Assembly (NCBI RefSeq): GCF_000471905.2
Contig: NW_006499997.1
Location: 809,186-873,185 of the forward strand
Direction: 5' to 3'
Length of the DNA: 64,000 nucleotides
Origin: Amborella trichopoda
Taxonomy: Eukaryota > Streptophyta > Magnoliopsida > Amborellales > Amborellaceae
Below, piece after piece: positions 44,150 through 55,600 of the stretch; the stretch's first letter is position 1; every line of letters begins with the position of its first letter. A model generated the notes under the pieces. That model was given only the letters and a program-made list of their open reading frames with translations, did no database searches and was not told the origin of the DNA. Made by a program: the position numbers and the translations under genes.

Positions 44150-45647
44150 CAAAGTAGGACTATGTGACCCATGCAAGTAAATATTGATCAAGATTTTTCT
44201 ATATTTTTCTTTATATTATTACCTGGATCACTTACAAGTGTCAAAATACAACATATAAACTAATAAAACCACAAAAAAAGGCGAAGGACTCTCACTTGCT
44301 TGCCATCAAAATAAATTCTTATTCAAAAACATAAATCTAAAAATTACATAACACTTGGAATAAATTCAAGAAAGGAAGAAATAAAATAATACTGCTTTCC
44401 TTAGCTCAAATTACCTCCAAAGACTTCGTACACCCTACATCGAGTCTACTGTACTAATAGTGCACGAGATCTCGGTCTAGCTTCATTTCATAACTCAGAC
44501 ATAACCTCTTGAGAGTATGACATGAGATAGGGTTTGACGTAGGCTCAACATAGAAACAAAACCCTATGCACATAGGCTAGGGTGTGCAACCCTTGTGGCT
44601 TGGGTGTGTCCCTTAGGGTTTCTAGGCTCTATAAATTTAAACCTTAACTAAAATTGAGAGAGAAATTAGAGAGAGAGAGAGAGAGCGGGCATGGTTGCCT
44701 CGAAGGTTTAAAGAAAGAGAGAGAGTTCAAGGTTGTCGAGAATGAATCCCCAAAGAGAGTTCAAGGTTTTTCTATCATTATAATACTCAATCTTGACCTT
44801 TAATCATGGAGACCTGTGAGATGAAGAGATCTCAACCATTTATTCCTTAGATTAGCCATCATGATTAAAGTGAATGAGGTGGAATCATTATCCATCAGTT
44901 TCCATAATTCTATTCCAATCAAATATTGTGTAGAGAAAATATTATAATTTTGCAAATCCATTTTCAATCAATATCTACACTCGCTTATTTTAAATCAATC
45001 AGAATCGTCTTATAACACTTTTCTTTTATTTTAGAATATGCGGGTGGCTTTCAATGCAATCCACTCAAAATAGGAAAGAAGGGGGAGTGGGATGTCCCAC
45101 ACATGGATAGCCATGGGGGGCCCATGCCCCCACTAGTGGGCTTATATGTGGTGGGCCCAAAGTCTTAATGGGCCTCCACACCCAATATTACATTTTAGAG
45201 TAATAAAAAAAATTTTATAAATTTATTAAATATTTTATTTTCCCCTCTGAAATTAATAAATCTAGAAAAATGATTTTTTTATTTAAAAATCTTTTTCAAT
45301 AAAGTAAAATATCTAGAGAGGTTTAAAAATTCATTTTAATTATCCAAAATATAATTAAAACATAATTCAACATATTTAAGAAGATTTTATGGGAATTGGA
45401 TTTATAGATATAGGAATATAACAAATATATTGAGGACTACATCCTTTCTAGAGATCGCATTTCACTATATATTCTCAAACTGGCCCAATAGCTCTCATGA
45501 CCTATAATCCTTTGTACGGGTTTATGATTGGACTATCAAAGCCAGCCAATAAATTAGGAGATACAACCTAGCTTATGGATTATAGGTCCCTCCCTGAAAA
45601 CAAGTTTAGGCCCTTTCTAGAACAATACTACATTGGTCCCTCTAACA
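44150..45647 (-). repeat. Probable 5' LTR of the copia element
   Basis: The minus strand would begin TGTTAGAGGGACCAATG at 45647, a common copia LTR opening, and ends near the weak primer site. A TATA-like TTTATAGAGCC lies at about 44640 on the minus strand. No coding content. The partner LTR is missing, so the ends are not confirmed. Confidence 0.5.
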
Positions 45648-45825
45648 CAATCTAGTGTTGCAAGCAGTCATCTCTCAGGCACATGTACACAAACCTTTCT
45701 AGAGGGTTGCTTTCTAGACGGCTATATAGTGTACATGTCATGTAATGGTAATGATGAAGATTTTGGCCATTAACTTCTCTAGCCAACCATCACATACATG
45801 GGTCATACCCAGTCCCCTAAAGATG

Positions 45826-46108
45826 GAGCAACAGATTGTTCTTATCCTATATTTTCATTCAACATTAAAGGGTGTATATTATAGTTTACTTTTAAGGCTT
45901 ATTTCTAAGGTCTTTTGTTCTTTAGGGATTCTATGGTTTTTTTATATTTTTTTTATATCATGAGAACTATTCACAAATACTATTCATGTGGACTATTCAC
46001 TAGGGTAAATTTGTCATTATGAAATCTTAGTTTAGTTTCAAGTTATGCTTAAATTAGGACCTTTTGGTCAAAAATTAATTGTATAGACAAATATTATCAA
46101 AAATAATA
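45826..46108 (+). repeat. LTR E1, truncated
   Basis: Direct repeat of 49320-49605: GATTGTTCTTAT, TATATTATAGTTT-TTTTTAAGGCTT, ATGAGAACTATTCA, TTTAGTTTCAAGTTATGCTTA and GGACAAATATT recur in order. E1 stops before the TATA box present in E2. Coding sequence of a gypsy element follows directly. Confidence 0.65.
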
Positions 46109-46690
46109 ATGGGAAAGACAATGATCTTTCAACCCAAGAGGATCTCGAGTACAAGCCTTTTCACTTTTGCGCTCCACATGTGGAGTCGAGTAATGAGGAT
46201 AGTTATAGAAGACCTGGATATAGGGAACATCACTATAGGGGTTTTGATTTGGAAGATCAGATTTTCTATTTTGACACAAATTGCATGGATAGTCAGTAAA
46301 TTGTAGATTGGGATTTACCACCAATCTTCGATATACACTCAGATGAACAACAAGATTTCTTAGGAGATCTGATCTATGATAAGGATTACGATGATGGTAA
46401 AGATATTTTGGAAGACAGTGAAGTTGTTGATTTAATCGTTGATCTCAAAAATGCACTTGTAGTGTGTTCTAGAGCTGAGCCTAAGCAAATTCAACAAGGC
46501 TGAAGTGAAGCAAACTCAACAAGTTTATGTGATTAAAAATATTCTATCAGCATATAGTGACCCTTTCCTCAAGGGTTTCCCAATTTTAATAGATAATCGT
46601 TGTGTTTTGATCAGTACAATAATCCACAAGTCCAAGGATTCATGTTTACAATATTCGACTTGCAGAATGTTATTGGATGTTGAGTATAAG
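46109..46690 (+). pseudogene. Ty3/gypsy internal coding fragment
   Basis: One frame reads EDLEYKPFHFCAPHVESSNE, then YFDTNCMDS, a stop, and VDWDLPPIFDIHSDEQQDFL with LEDSEVVDL. It has the acidic linker style (W-PPIFD-SDE) found between gag and protease or after integrase in plant gypsy polyproteins. No catalytic motif remains. It is cut at about 46690 by the long LTR-like repeat copy 2 and is flanked by LTRs E1 and E2, so it belongs to that element. Confidence 0.45.
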
Positions 46691-46694
46691 GCTA

Positions 46695-49215
46695 TGTGTT
46701 ATAACGAATGCTTGATAGACTGAAGATGTCAAATATATAGTGACGTCTGTAATGCATGCTAGCTAACTGGCAAAACATACGGTCAATAAGAACGAGCATG
46801 GTATTTAATAACACCTACTCAGTTATGCCCCATGATATGAATATATAAAAGATACGACAAGCTCAAGATTCATTATACGAAGGCCCCAATACGCCTTCAG
46901 AGTCTTGACTCATTAATCAGCCCCTATATGTCCTGACTTAAACCAATGAAAGATACGATACCAATAACTCGTCAGTTAAGCATGTTCAAGTCTAACTTAT
47001 GGTCGATGATAGAGGATATGAAAGCCATCTCATTGTGAGATAGGTTTTAGGATACATATACTCCTAAGGCCCTAATATACCTATCCATGTGATATATAGA
47101 GGAACCAGATGTGATTTGACATATATATTTTCACCATCATCAGTTATACATATGCATCGTAACTTACGGTCTATGATAAGATATCATAAAGACGTTTCAA
47201 TTTGAGACAAAACTCTGAGAAAAATATACTCCCATAGCATATGTATGCCTCTCCACTAAATATTAGAGGAGTTTGGGGTGAGATGTGATATAACTCTTTA
47301 ATCCGTCATTAGTTAAGAATATGGGGTTTTAACATATGGAACACAAGGAAAACCTCGTTTTTAATATATCGAGGTAAATCGTTAAAGATATACATGTTGA
47401 GGCCGTACATGCCTTAAAGTCCAATAATGATATAACTTGGGCAATATTTGGACTGGGCCTAACCCATGTCCATATCCACCGTCAGTTAAGATAAGCCTTG
47501 GCCGACACCCCAGAACTTCATGTTTTGGAATTATGCTGAGACTATTAGGGAATCATATTCGAGGCATTACATCACTCCCCCTGAAATCTTATATCAATCG
47601 AAGGTGGCTTAACCCATCATCCACATACCCTGATAGTTAGAGCCATAAAAGTGATAGTTAGAGCCATAAAAGCTTATACCTTGTGCATTACAACCTGATT
47701 GACACCTAGTAACCAAAATTGGGATTTCTCCCTCGATATGAAGAATTTTTTCATGGGACCAGGAACATTGAATTCTTGAATCAATCTTCTAACACCTTTA
47801 AAATTTGTGGCATTGTTTGATATATATGGAGGAAGCGGTTGCATCTATAATGTTTTGGTATTCAACAGATACATAGTTACTTGGACATACCATATCTCTC
47901 TCATCTGAGATCCGTTTGAAGTGATACTTAGACCATTGCATTGAGTCCTCTCTCATCTATCCAAATTCAATGTTCAATGAATCTACCATTTGAAAGCAAT
48001 TGCATCTGCAATGTATTGGTCTAGCTGACACAATTTCCAACAAAAATAAGCTAACTTGGATGAACGAGATCTCTCTCATCCATGATCCATTTATAGTGAT
48101 ACTTGGACTGTTGTGTTTGAATTTGAGTCCTCTTTCATATCTCTAAATTTCATGATCAATGGATCTACCATCTGAAATTGGTTGAAAATATATACTGACA
48201 TATTGGGACTATGCTGCAAAAGCTTAACTGACGCTCGATGAAGACTAACAGAATCCCTGATTTTCTAACGCGATATCTTTGTTGAATCTAGAACCTGTGA
48301 ATTCAAAATTAAATATCATAAGGATGAGCATTGACCAAGATGCTGGTTATCATCAGAAGACACATGTGTGTGCATTCAAAGTCATTCAAATTAAATGTTT
48401 ATCATTCTGAAATTTAAAAGTGTAAAGACAAAGATACATGATCAACAAATAAACCAAGATGACAATTCTGTGATTATCACTTCATGAAGGTAAGGACACA
48501 GATAAGAGGATATAAGAAGAATGTAGTTTGGAAACATGGTCAGTGGATAGATGAAGATGGTAGTTTTATTATTATCATTTTGTAAAGATAAAGCGACAGA
48601 TTTGCAAAGAGGATGAATACTAAAGATTTTGTGATTATCAATTGATTCTCGATAATTATCAGATGACGAAGTTTATATAAACCTCCTTCCTTGATGCAGA
48701 CTCTATTGGATTAGTAGAGTTGAATCGGTATGCTTTTGTGTGATGGAGATAGAGAGATAGAGAGTGACTGTATTGCAGTATGTTAAGAAATAGTCCCCTA
48801 TATGATTGTTTTCTGAACCGTAAGGGTGAGAGTCTGATATAAAAAGAGAATCTATAGTACATAGACCAAATTAAAGCCCGATCTCGAAGCAGAACATGTC
48901 ATACCATAGTACCCATGTGTTTAAGCTCATGTATACGAGCCCATATGCCCATGGTATTGTTTCTATTTATGTATGACTGCAAATTTTCTTTCCTAGAATT
49001 GAATGTAGGTTTCAAAGCTTGAATCAAGGGTATTCAGCCAAAGTCAGGCTGATGTAAATTGTAACAGATGATTAAACATCTGGAACTTGTTTATTCCCAG
49101 TATATGATATAAAAACCTGTGTTTCTATGATATAGAATGCATAGGTGAATTTGGCCTCAAATGTGTTGTCCTTTGGTTATTGATTTGGATTCATATGTTT
49201 ATTTAAATATCTTAA
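46695..49215 (+). repeat. Long LTR-like repeat, copy 2
   Basis: Aligns with 8757-10990, starting inside the last 110-bp unit (CTTGATAGACTGAAGATGTC) and ending near TTTGGTTATTGATTTGG. A TATA box (TTTATATAAACCTCC, about 48671) sits where copy 1 has GATATAAAGCCCC. It interrupts the gypsy element between LTRs E1 and E2, and its left end is truncated. No coding content. Confidence 0.65.
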
Positions 49216-49319
49216 TTAATTAATTCGGAATCACTTTTCAGAATGTCCACCGGATTAATGCCAATTTCACCTTAGCACAATTCAAAACTCGAGGACGAGT
49301 ATTCTCCAACCAGGAGAGA

Positions 49320-49660
49320 ATGATAGAGGAAAAAATTGTTCTTATTTTTTATTTTTATTCAACTGTAAAGGATATATATTATAGTTTGTTTTTAAGGCTT
49401 GTTTCTAGGGTTTTTATATTTTTTATTTATTTCATGAGAACTATTCATAAGTATAATTCATGAGTAGTATTCATGGGTATTCACTGGGGTAAATTTTTCA
49501 TTACGAAATTTAAGTTTAAGTCAGGGAGTTTAGTTTCAAGTTATGCTTAAGTTAGGAATTTTTTGTCAAAAATAAATTGTATGGACAAATATTGTCTAAA
49601 ACAATATCTATTATAAATAAGGGCATGGATAGGCCGGAGAGGCACTCACGTATTCTTCTT
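49320..49660 (+). repeat. LTR E2
   Basis: Starts TGATAGAGGAAAAAATTG directly after gypsy-type 3' internal sequence (AACTCGAGGACGAGTATTC, CCAGGAGAGAA), and has TATAAATA at 49612-49619. The right end is not defined. Probably the 3' LTR of the element whose 5' LTR is E1. Confidence 0.6.
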
Positions 49661-50173
49661 TAAAAAAAAGGACTTTGTCCTATAAAAAAGTTCAATGGCT
49701 CAACCACCTTAGGCAATAAGAATAATTTTTCCCTCCATTATCTGGTCAACCACCTTATGCACAACTCCCGTCAACGGATAAACCCATACATGGAAACCCT
49801 TATCGGTTGCACACAAATGCTCATGGCTATGTATTTTGGATATCATACTGAGTTATAGCCAGTGAAAGCATAGGTGATTCTTGCCATTAGTAATACCTCA
49901 TAGTACAATATGGACCACACTCCCACTGGAACCAACATTCCACATAAATAATTTCAGTACTTACTCTCATAAGGACTTTAAATGGCCACATAACCCAACA
50001 AGACTAACCATTCAGCTACGAGTGTCTAGTTCGCCAATATATGTGGCTCGAACCCTGATCAATGGTTAATACCTTACCTTCATGCATGATCGAGGTGTCT
50101 AGGATGTCAATATATGCCACCAGTACCCCAAGCCTAACAATTGCCACTCGTATGTTCAAGGGTATATACACGA
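49661..50173. other. Noncoding stretch
   Basis: AT-rich to the left, then sequence with no frame that I trust. It may include the U5 part of LTR E2 and the flank of the 36-bp array. Nothing else recognised. Confidence 0.4.
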
Positions 50174-50470
50174 GTCATCTATGGTCCATGATGCAATACC
50201 ATAAATTGCCTATTATATGGTCTCTGATGCAAGACCCTAAATTGCCTATCATATAGTTTATGATGCAAGATCTTAAACTAATGATATGGTTTGTGATGAA
50301 AAACCCATAACTGGCTATCATACAGTACGTGATATATGATTGTTAACTACCTATCATGTAGTCCATGACGTAAGGCCCTAAACTGTCTATCATGTGGTTC
50401 GCGACGTATGACCCTAAACTGCCCGTCACAAGGTCCACCGCGTATGACCTAAAACATTGCCACATTGTCC
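50174..50470 (+). repeat. 36-bp minisatellite, about eight units
   Basis: Consensus CTATCATGTGGTCCATGACG plus TATGACCCTAAACTGC. Clear unit starts lie at 50210, 50246 and about 50282, then at about 36-base steps to 50460. Units contain a short self-complementary core (TCATG-tggtc-CATGA). Confidence 0.75.
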
Positions 50471-50679
50471 TTCTTGTATGACTATAAACTATATGGACAA
50501 TTGAAGTCTTATGACTCCAAGCATCAGTCACCCATACTCTCTATCAAGGTATGAAAGGCTCCAACACAACCCCATTCTTTCTCATGGATACGAGAAAGGG
50601 GGAATCCTCGGTAACTCTAAATGTTGCAGGATACCCTACCTCCTGAAGATTATGAATGTATTCTTGTTTGTAACAGAGC

Positions 50680-51337
50680 TTTGTAATCTATATTTCAAGG
50701 GCCCTCTTGAGCCTCGAGATTCGCTCTTCCATCGCCTTGCAACGAGCTTCACTCGTAGCTATTAGATCCTCAAACTTCTTGAGCTCTCATTGAACCTCCA
50801 CAAATGACAACTCACTCTCGACCGCTTGTCGATGGTAGTCGGCAACCGTCAAGCCGCCCTATGATATCACGATTGAGAAATTGTCTGCAAAGGCCTTCTT
50901 AAGACAAATGACCCCTTTAGGGTTCGGGATATGTTTTCCACCAGGCAGCGGAGTTGGAGCTCATTAGCTCCCACCAAAATAATCGTTGTTATTGCCTGAG
51001 CTAGAGATTTCAAGGCCATCATCAATTGCCCAATAGATAAATCGCCCAACAAGTGATAAATGGCCTTCACCAACTAAGGAGCTACATTCTCCTGACCCTC
51101 ACTCAAGGCCATGGAGGCCATTATCAAGAATTCCACCGGATCTTCAGAAGGAGTGAGGACATGGACCAAAGTCCACTCAGAAATATCTATTGGAACCTCA
51201 AAGGAAACAGCTTCAACTGATGCAAGTGGAGGAATCTGATCCATAACACTTGTTGACGCTTCAATGGTAGTAGGGGCAGATGATGATTCAAGGACATCTT
51301 CTAATGCCTCACCAAGGAGAAGTGCTTGCAAAATCAA
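50680..51337 (-). pseudogene. Antisense coiled-coil reading frame, unknown
   Basis: Minus-strand frame 51337-50867 with a single stop at 51074-51076. It begins MILQALLLGEALEDVLESSS, has an acidic Ser/Thr/Pro-rich part, then MALKSLAQAITTII and NELQLRCLVENISRTLK. After further breaks comes a charged helix with heptad-like spacing (ELKKFEDLIATSEARCKAME and RISRLKRALEI) ending at about 50680. No catalytic motif. Such acidic plus coiled-coil ends are common in retrotransposon extra ORFs, including the C-termini of plant-mobile-domain proteins. It lies antisense just before a probable plus-strand LTR, the place where Tat-type elements carry antisense extra ORFs. Function unknown. Confidence 0.45.
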
Positions 51338-51389
51338 GGAAGGTAAGAGGAGAAAGAAAGGAAATAGAAAATAAGATGCAATAATGGAA

Positions 51390-52350
51390 ATGTTAGAATA
51401 AAACCTGAAGAGATGGGATCCTTATGTCCTTTTGTATTTTGTTGTATTAAATGACGGGCATTGTATTTTGGTATTTTGTGGAGTTTTGTGATTTTAGAAA
51501 ATTATTTTTGAGTGCATGTTTAATGCAAAAAAACAAGGGGTTTGTGCACATGTGTGAGGCTTCTAGAAGGGGCATAAGGTAGGTAATTACAAGCCTAACC
51601 TTCAGGTCATATGGTAATTATGCAATTAACCACCTAGCTGATATGGCATGATTTTATTAGCCCCACATGCTCTTATAAAATGGAGGGAACTTTTGCGATT
51701 AGCTTTTCGTTGGAATTTTGACAAATTACTACAAGGTACACCCTCCAACTAGGTTTTTTATTTTATTATAATTTAAAAGCATGGGCATTTTCATAACAAG
51801 GGAAATTAGAATGAATTACTGGAAGATAAAAGTCTTTAAATCCATACCACACATCATGCAGGCATAATGGTGGATGATGGGTTAAGATCAACCATCTTGT
51901 TGTAGCAATTGGATGATGACATGGAGAACCAAGATTCATCAATCTAGAAACATTTATACACTTTATTATTAGAAGCATATAGATACCCCCTTAAGCCTTA
52001 AATATTCAAATATGAATTCACTCTCTCTAAGTGGCACGTATGTTTCTCTCTCTCTACCCATCAAAGTGGCACACCCCGAAGCCTTCTCCTCTTCATTACT
52101 CTCTCTTGAATGTTGGTTTGAAGTTGATGTAAGAGAAAGCTCCATTGAAGCTCTTTGAGAACTTCAGTTAAGGTGATCCACGCTCAAATTCAAGTCATGA
52201 ATGATCTAGTCTTATGACCTTCATCATTTGAGTAAGGTATCTTCAATTTCTTTTGATTCTAGTTAATTCTTCCTTCATCAATTGAGTAAGATATCTTCAA
52301 TTTCCTTTGATTTTAATTAATTCTTCTTTCTGTAAATTCCTAGTTACAAC
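51390..52350 (+). repeat. Probable LTR with TATA box
   Basis: Starts near TGTTAGAATAAAACC. TATAAAA at 51674-51680 (CTCTTATAAAATGGAGGGAAC) is followed by CT-rich leader DNA and a 54-bp tandem duplication (52220 and 52274, TTCATCA-TTGAGTAAG). It ends against LTR F. No second copy is in the window, so the ends are inferred. Confidence 0.45.
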
Positions 52351-52654
52351 CTGTAGACACCCCATTTTAAATCTGGTAAATTCTATGGTTTCCTGAACCT
52401 TTAAGACCACACTTAACCGAGTAAACCCAAATCTATAGTTCACACAGCCTACCATGTGACCCGGAACTAGTATGCCTGCTCGAAAACCTACAAAAACCCT
52501 GTTTTGACCCAGAATCCTATAAATGCTCAGTTTTACTAAAATAATAATTAAAAATAGTTAAAAAAAATCCGTTTGGACCCAAATTATATCTGAGAGCTTC
52601 ACAAGACACTGAGGAACACACTTAAAAAAAATTTTAATTTGAACGACTTTAGAG

Positions 52655-52740
52655 TTGGACGACACTAGCAGTGTCGCCCAAATTTGGGCGACACTAGCAG
52701 TGTCGCCCAAATTTGGGCGACACTACCTGTGTCTCTCAGA
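52655..52740 (+). repeat. Palindromic GGGCGACACT repeat, cluster 1
   Basis: Three tandem units of about 28-29 bases. The middle one (52683-52711) is a perfect palindrome, TTTGGGCGACACT-agc-AGTGTCGCCCAAA, with 13-bp arms and a 3-base loop. It lies in the U3 part of LTR F, upstream of TATA. Confidence 0.95.
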
Positions 52741-52821
52741 TCTGAAACCCACAAAACCTTCATTTTTGGATATATACATGTTGGTTACGTGAGTATATCC
52801 TTTCTAGCCAATTTTGACCCC

Positions 52822-52828
52822 TATAAAG
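52822..52828 (+). promoter_or_regulatory. TATA box of LTR F
   Basis: CCCTATAAAGCC, with a GA-rich leader starting about 40 bases downstream. Confidence 0.55.
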
Positions 52829-53412
52829 CCTCTTTTCGTGGCCATTTGATGGGGGACAGAGATCAAAAACATCAGAGAGATTAGAAACCCTAGAAACTTC
52901 TTCAGAAAACCCTAGCCTCCTGAGACCCTAACCCCTAAGCCTGAGAAAACCTAGACCTAGAGCACAACAACGTAGATGAGAACTAGACCTAAGGCACAAC
53001 AACCCTAGATCTAATCGTTTACACCAGAGACAGGCTGATTGACATTCAAATTGGAGAGGCAAAAGAGGACCGGTTCTGACACAAGCGAGCCCTAGAAGGC
53101 TCAGGCATCCCGGGCCATCCGGCCCAGTTCGATATCATTTTTCCTTCCAATCATTTCTTCTTCTTTATTAATTTCATTTTATTTTGATATGTTCTTCTGC
53201 ATTAAAAATCGTAGTTGGTGATATCTTGGATCATGCCAGCATTGCCACATATCTAAGAGTATATTTGCTCGTTTCTAGGCAAATCTGGCCTCAGATCTGA
53301 ATTTGATTTGTTCAAATCTCTTTGCATTTATTTATTTCATTTTCATTAGTTTAAGGTTTCCGATCCAGCAGATGTTCATCGGAAGATCTGTCAGATTTTT
53401 ATCATAAACAGT

Positions 53413-53431
53413 TTCGTGCCCACCGTGGGGC
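53413..53431 (+). other. Primer binding site of element F
   Basis: TTCGTGCCCACCGTGGGGC lies two bases after the LTR. It matches the GGCGCCCACCGTGGGGC signature of many Tat elements except for the changes GG to CG and C to T near the start. Confidence 0.65.
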
Positions 53432-53562
53432 GTTTCGAGCTTGATCCAAGCTCCAAAAATGATTTTCATTCACGATTTTTCAATGTTTCCAGTCAAAAAA
53501 AGTCCCAAGAATCTATTGTGATCAGGATCCAGGGTTTTGATGCTCCAAAACCCTATCTTTTC

Positions 53563-53981
53563 TGGGTGACACCAGCAGTGTCGCCAGGGCAACACCAGCC
53601 GTGCTGCCCAAATCCAGGGCAACTCTCCCCTTGTCGCCCAAATTCAAAAGTTTCATAATCTTCTAAACATTTTCAGATCTGTTCTAGGGTCTCTTTTGTG
53701 ACTGTTCACAAAATTTCATATCAAAATAAAATTTTTTAAAATACCAAAAATCTATTTTACTGTTATATCTACACTATTATGCTTTACTCTGTTTTAATTT
53801 ATTTCATCATAAATATATTTTTTTCCTGCCTATTCCAAGTTTAAAGTAGTATTATTTCATCAATATTAACAAGAAAAACATAAACAAATAAAAAATGTTT
53901 TGGGCGACACCAGCAGTGCTGCCCATCCTGCAAGGGCGACAACATTAGTGCTGCCTAGGCGACACCACCCGTGTCACCCAA
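53563..53981 (+). repeat. Palindromic GGGCGACACC repeats, clusters 2 and 3
   Basis: Cluster 2 (53563-53645) and cluster 3 (53901-53981) lie in the leader after the primer site. They repeat diverged forms of the LTR palindrome (GGGTGACACC-agc-AGTGTCGCC, GGGCAACACC-agc-CGTGCTGCCC, GGGCGACACC-agc-AGTGCTGCCC). Arms differ but complementarity is largely kept. No coding frame. Confidence 0.85.
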
Positions 53982-55600
53982 CTGCAAGTTTCCTAGAAAC
54001 ATGCGAGGACCCCACATGTTTTTTTCAGAGCCTTTGGGTCCATTTTGACCAATTTTTGGCTTAAAATAAATTTTTTAAAAATATAAAAAAAAATATTTTG
54101 CTTCAGATAGGTCTATCCCGTTTCTGACTTTTTTATTTTAGTTTGTTAATTTTGACTAAAACCATGTTTTCCCTGTTTTCACCATGCTTAATGTAATTGT
54201 GTCTCATCAAAGTTAAAAAGATAAAAATAAAATAAAAAATAAAAAAAATACATCGAGGGCTACTCCACCCTCCCTGAACTGTGTCTCGTTCAAGTCACCC
54301 TCGACTCGGGTCGCGCTCAACTTAGCACGGACTGTGCTTGGTCTCATTATTCTGACTTTACCTTCTGAGGGGTGTGCTTACCTCTCCATCTATACTGTGC
54401 TTCAAGTGAGTTTCGCCTCGAAGCATGCATCGCTAGGCACAATCAGTGTCAAGCGCTCACTTATTTCTATTCTTGTTTTGTGTGCATTGTGTGCTTGATT
54501 TTATTTTAATTGTATGCTTCTTTACACACTCCAGCACACATCGGACCTGGATTGCCCTGGAAAACAACAAACAAATATTTCGAAAACCCCCAAAATCCGT
54601 GTGAACCGCGTGAGGGGAACCTTGCCTTGAGAGTCGAGGCGGTTGGGATTCACATAACTTTAACTGTGAGCGCCCCTCCGTAATCATTTACCTCAAAGCA
54701 ACTCCGCGTATAGTAGGACCTGGTGAACATCCTATAAAAGGAGGCCAGAACCTATGTGGGGACCTATATCAACCTAACTGCATTTCAATAGTTAGGAACC
54801 CAATCTCAAGCCAAGCCTACCTATAAAACTAGGTCAAAACTTTTCATGTGCTTTTCTTGCTCATTTTTTGTTGGTTAATCTTAGATCCTAGTCCGGACCC
54901 ACTTTTGGTTCGAGCTGAAGCATTAGGGTCTAAGTCCAGGCTTGTACCCAGCTTAGCCTAGGTTCGAACTTTGTTTCACCTTGGTCTGAACCTAGGTCCC
55001 CTCTCGGTCCAAGCCGAAGGCTCATTTCTAATTCAACCTTGATCCAGTCTAGGTCCATACCTGGTATGATCATCAAAACTCTCTGGGTCCAAGTTCAGGC
55101 GTATACCCAGCCTAGCCCAAGTCCAAACCAGGTTCACACCCAGGTTCAAACCTAAACCCCCATTTTGGTCTGAGCTAAGGGCTCGTACCTATCTCTTTGA
55201 TCCAGTCCGGGTCCATAATCGGTCTGATTATCACAACCCTCTCGGTCCAACCCTAGGCTTGCACCTAGCTCAGTCCAGGTCTGAATCAGGCTCACACCCA
55301 GTTCTGAACCTAGACCCACTCTTAGTTCGAGCCGAGACTGGTACCCAGCTACTCTATATCTTAGTCTAGGCTCTAGCATAAGTCTAAGCTTAGAGTTGCC
55401 TCTAGAGCTAGACTGAGCTTATCCTAGTTCAGGGTCTGAACCAAAACCCATTGAGTCTAGCAAGTCTAGGTTCCAATCTAGTCTTAGCCTGGGTCTTAAT
55501 TAAGGTTTTGCCCCTAGAGTCAGGCTAGGTCTACCCTAAATCGTCAAGTCTAGCTATTACCTAAGTCTAGATTCTAGAACTCAGCCAAAGAGCAATCACC
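53982..55600 (+). repeat. Leader with 157-158-bp tandem repeat
   Basis: Untranslated leader before gag. From 54884 a unit beginning GATCCTAGTCCGGACCC / GATCCAGTCTAGGTCCA / GATCCAGTCCGGGTCCA repeats at 54884, 55041 and 55199 (157 and 158 bases) with much divergence. It contains TAGGTC/CCAGGTTC-type words throughout. The stretch 53982-54883 shows AT-rich DNA and nothing recognised. Confidence 0.65.

Larger units (their letters stand above)
39500..45647 (-). mobile_element. Ty1/copia element, decayed and split by an insertion
   Basis: Minus-strand order right to left: probable 5' LTR, weak primer site, gag, zinc knuckle, protease, then foreign DNA (41400-43061), then GAG-pre-integrase, integrase and reverse transcriptase. 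Integrase before RT is the copia order. RT is cut at about 39515, so the RT end, RNase H and the 3' LTR are missing. Numerous stops and frameshifts. Confidence 0.85.
52352..53410 (+). repeat. LTR F (5' LTR)
   Basis: Starts TGTAGACACCCCATTTT, a start shared by many plant Tat elements, and ends ATCATAAACA directly before the primer site. It carries TATAAAG at 52822-52828 and a palindrome cluster 80-170 bases upstream of it. 1059 bp. Confidence 0.8.
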
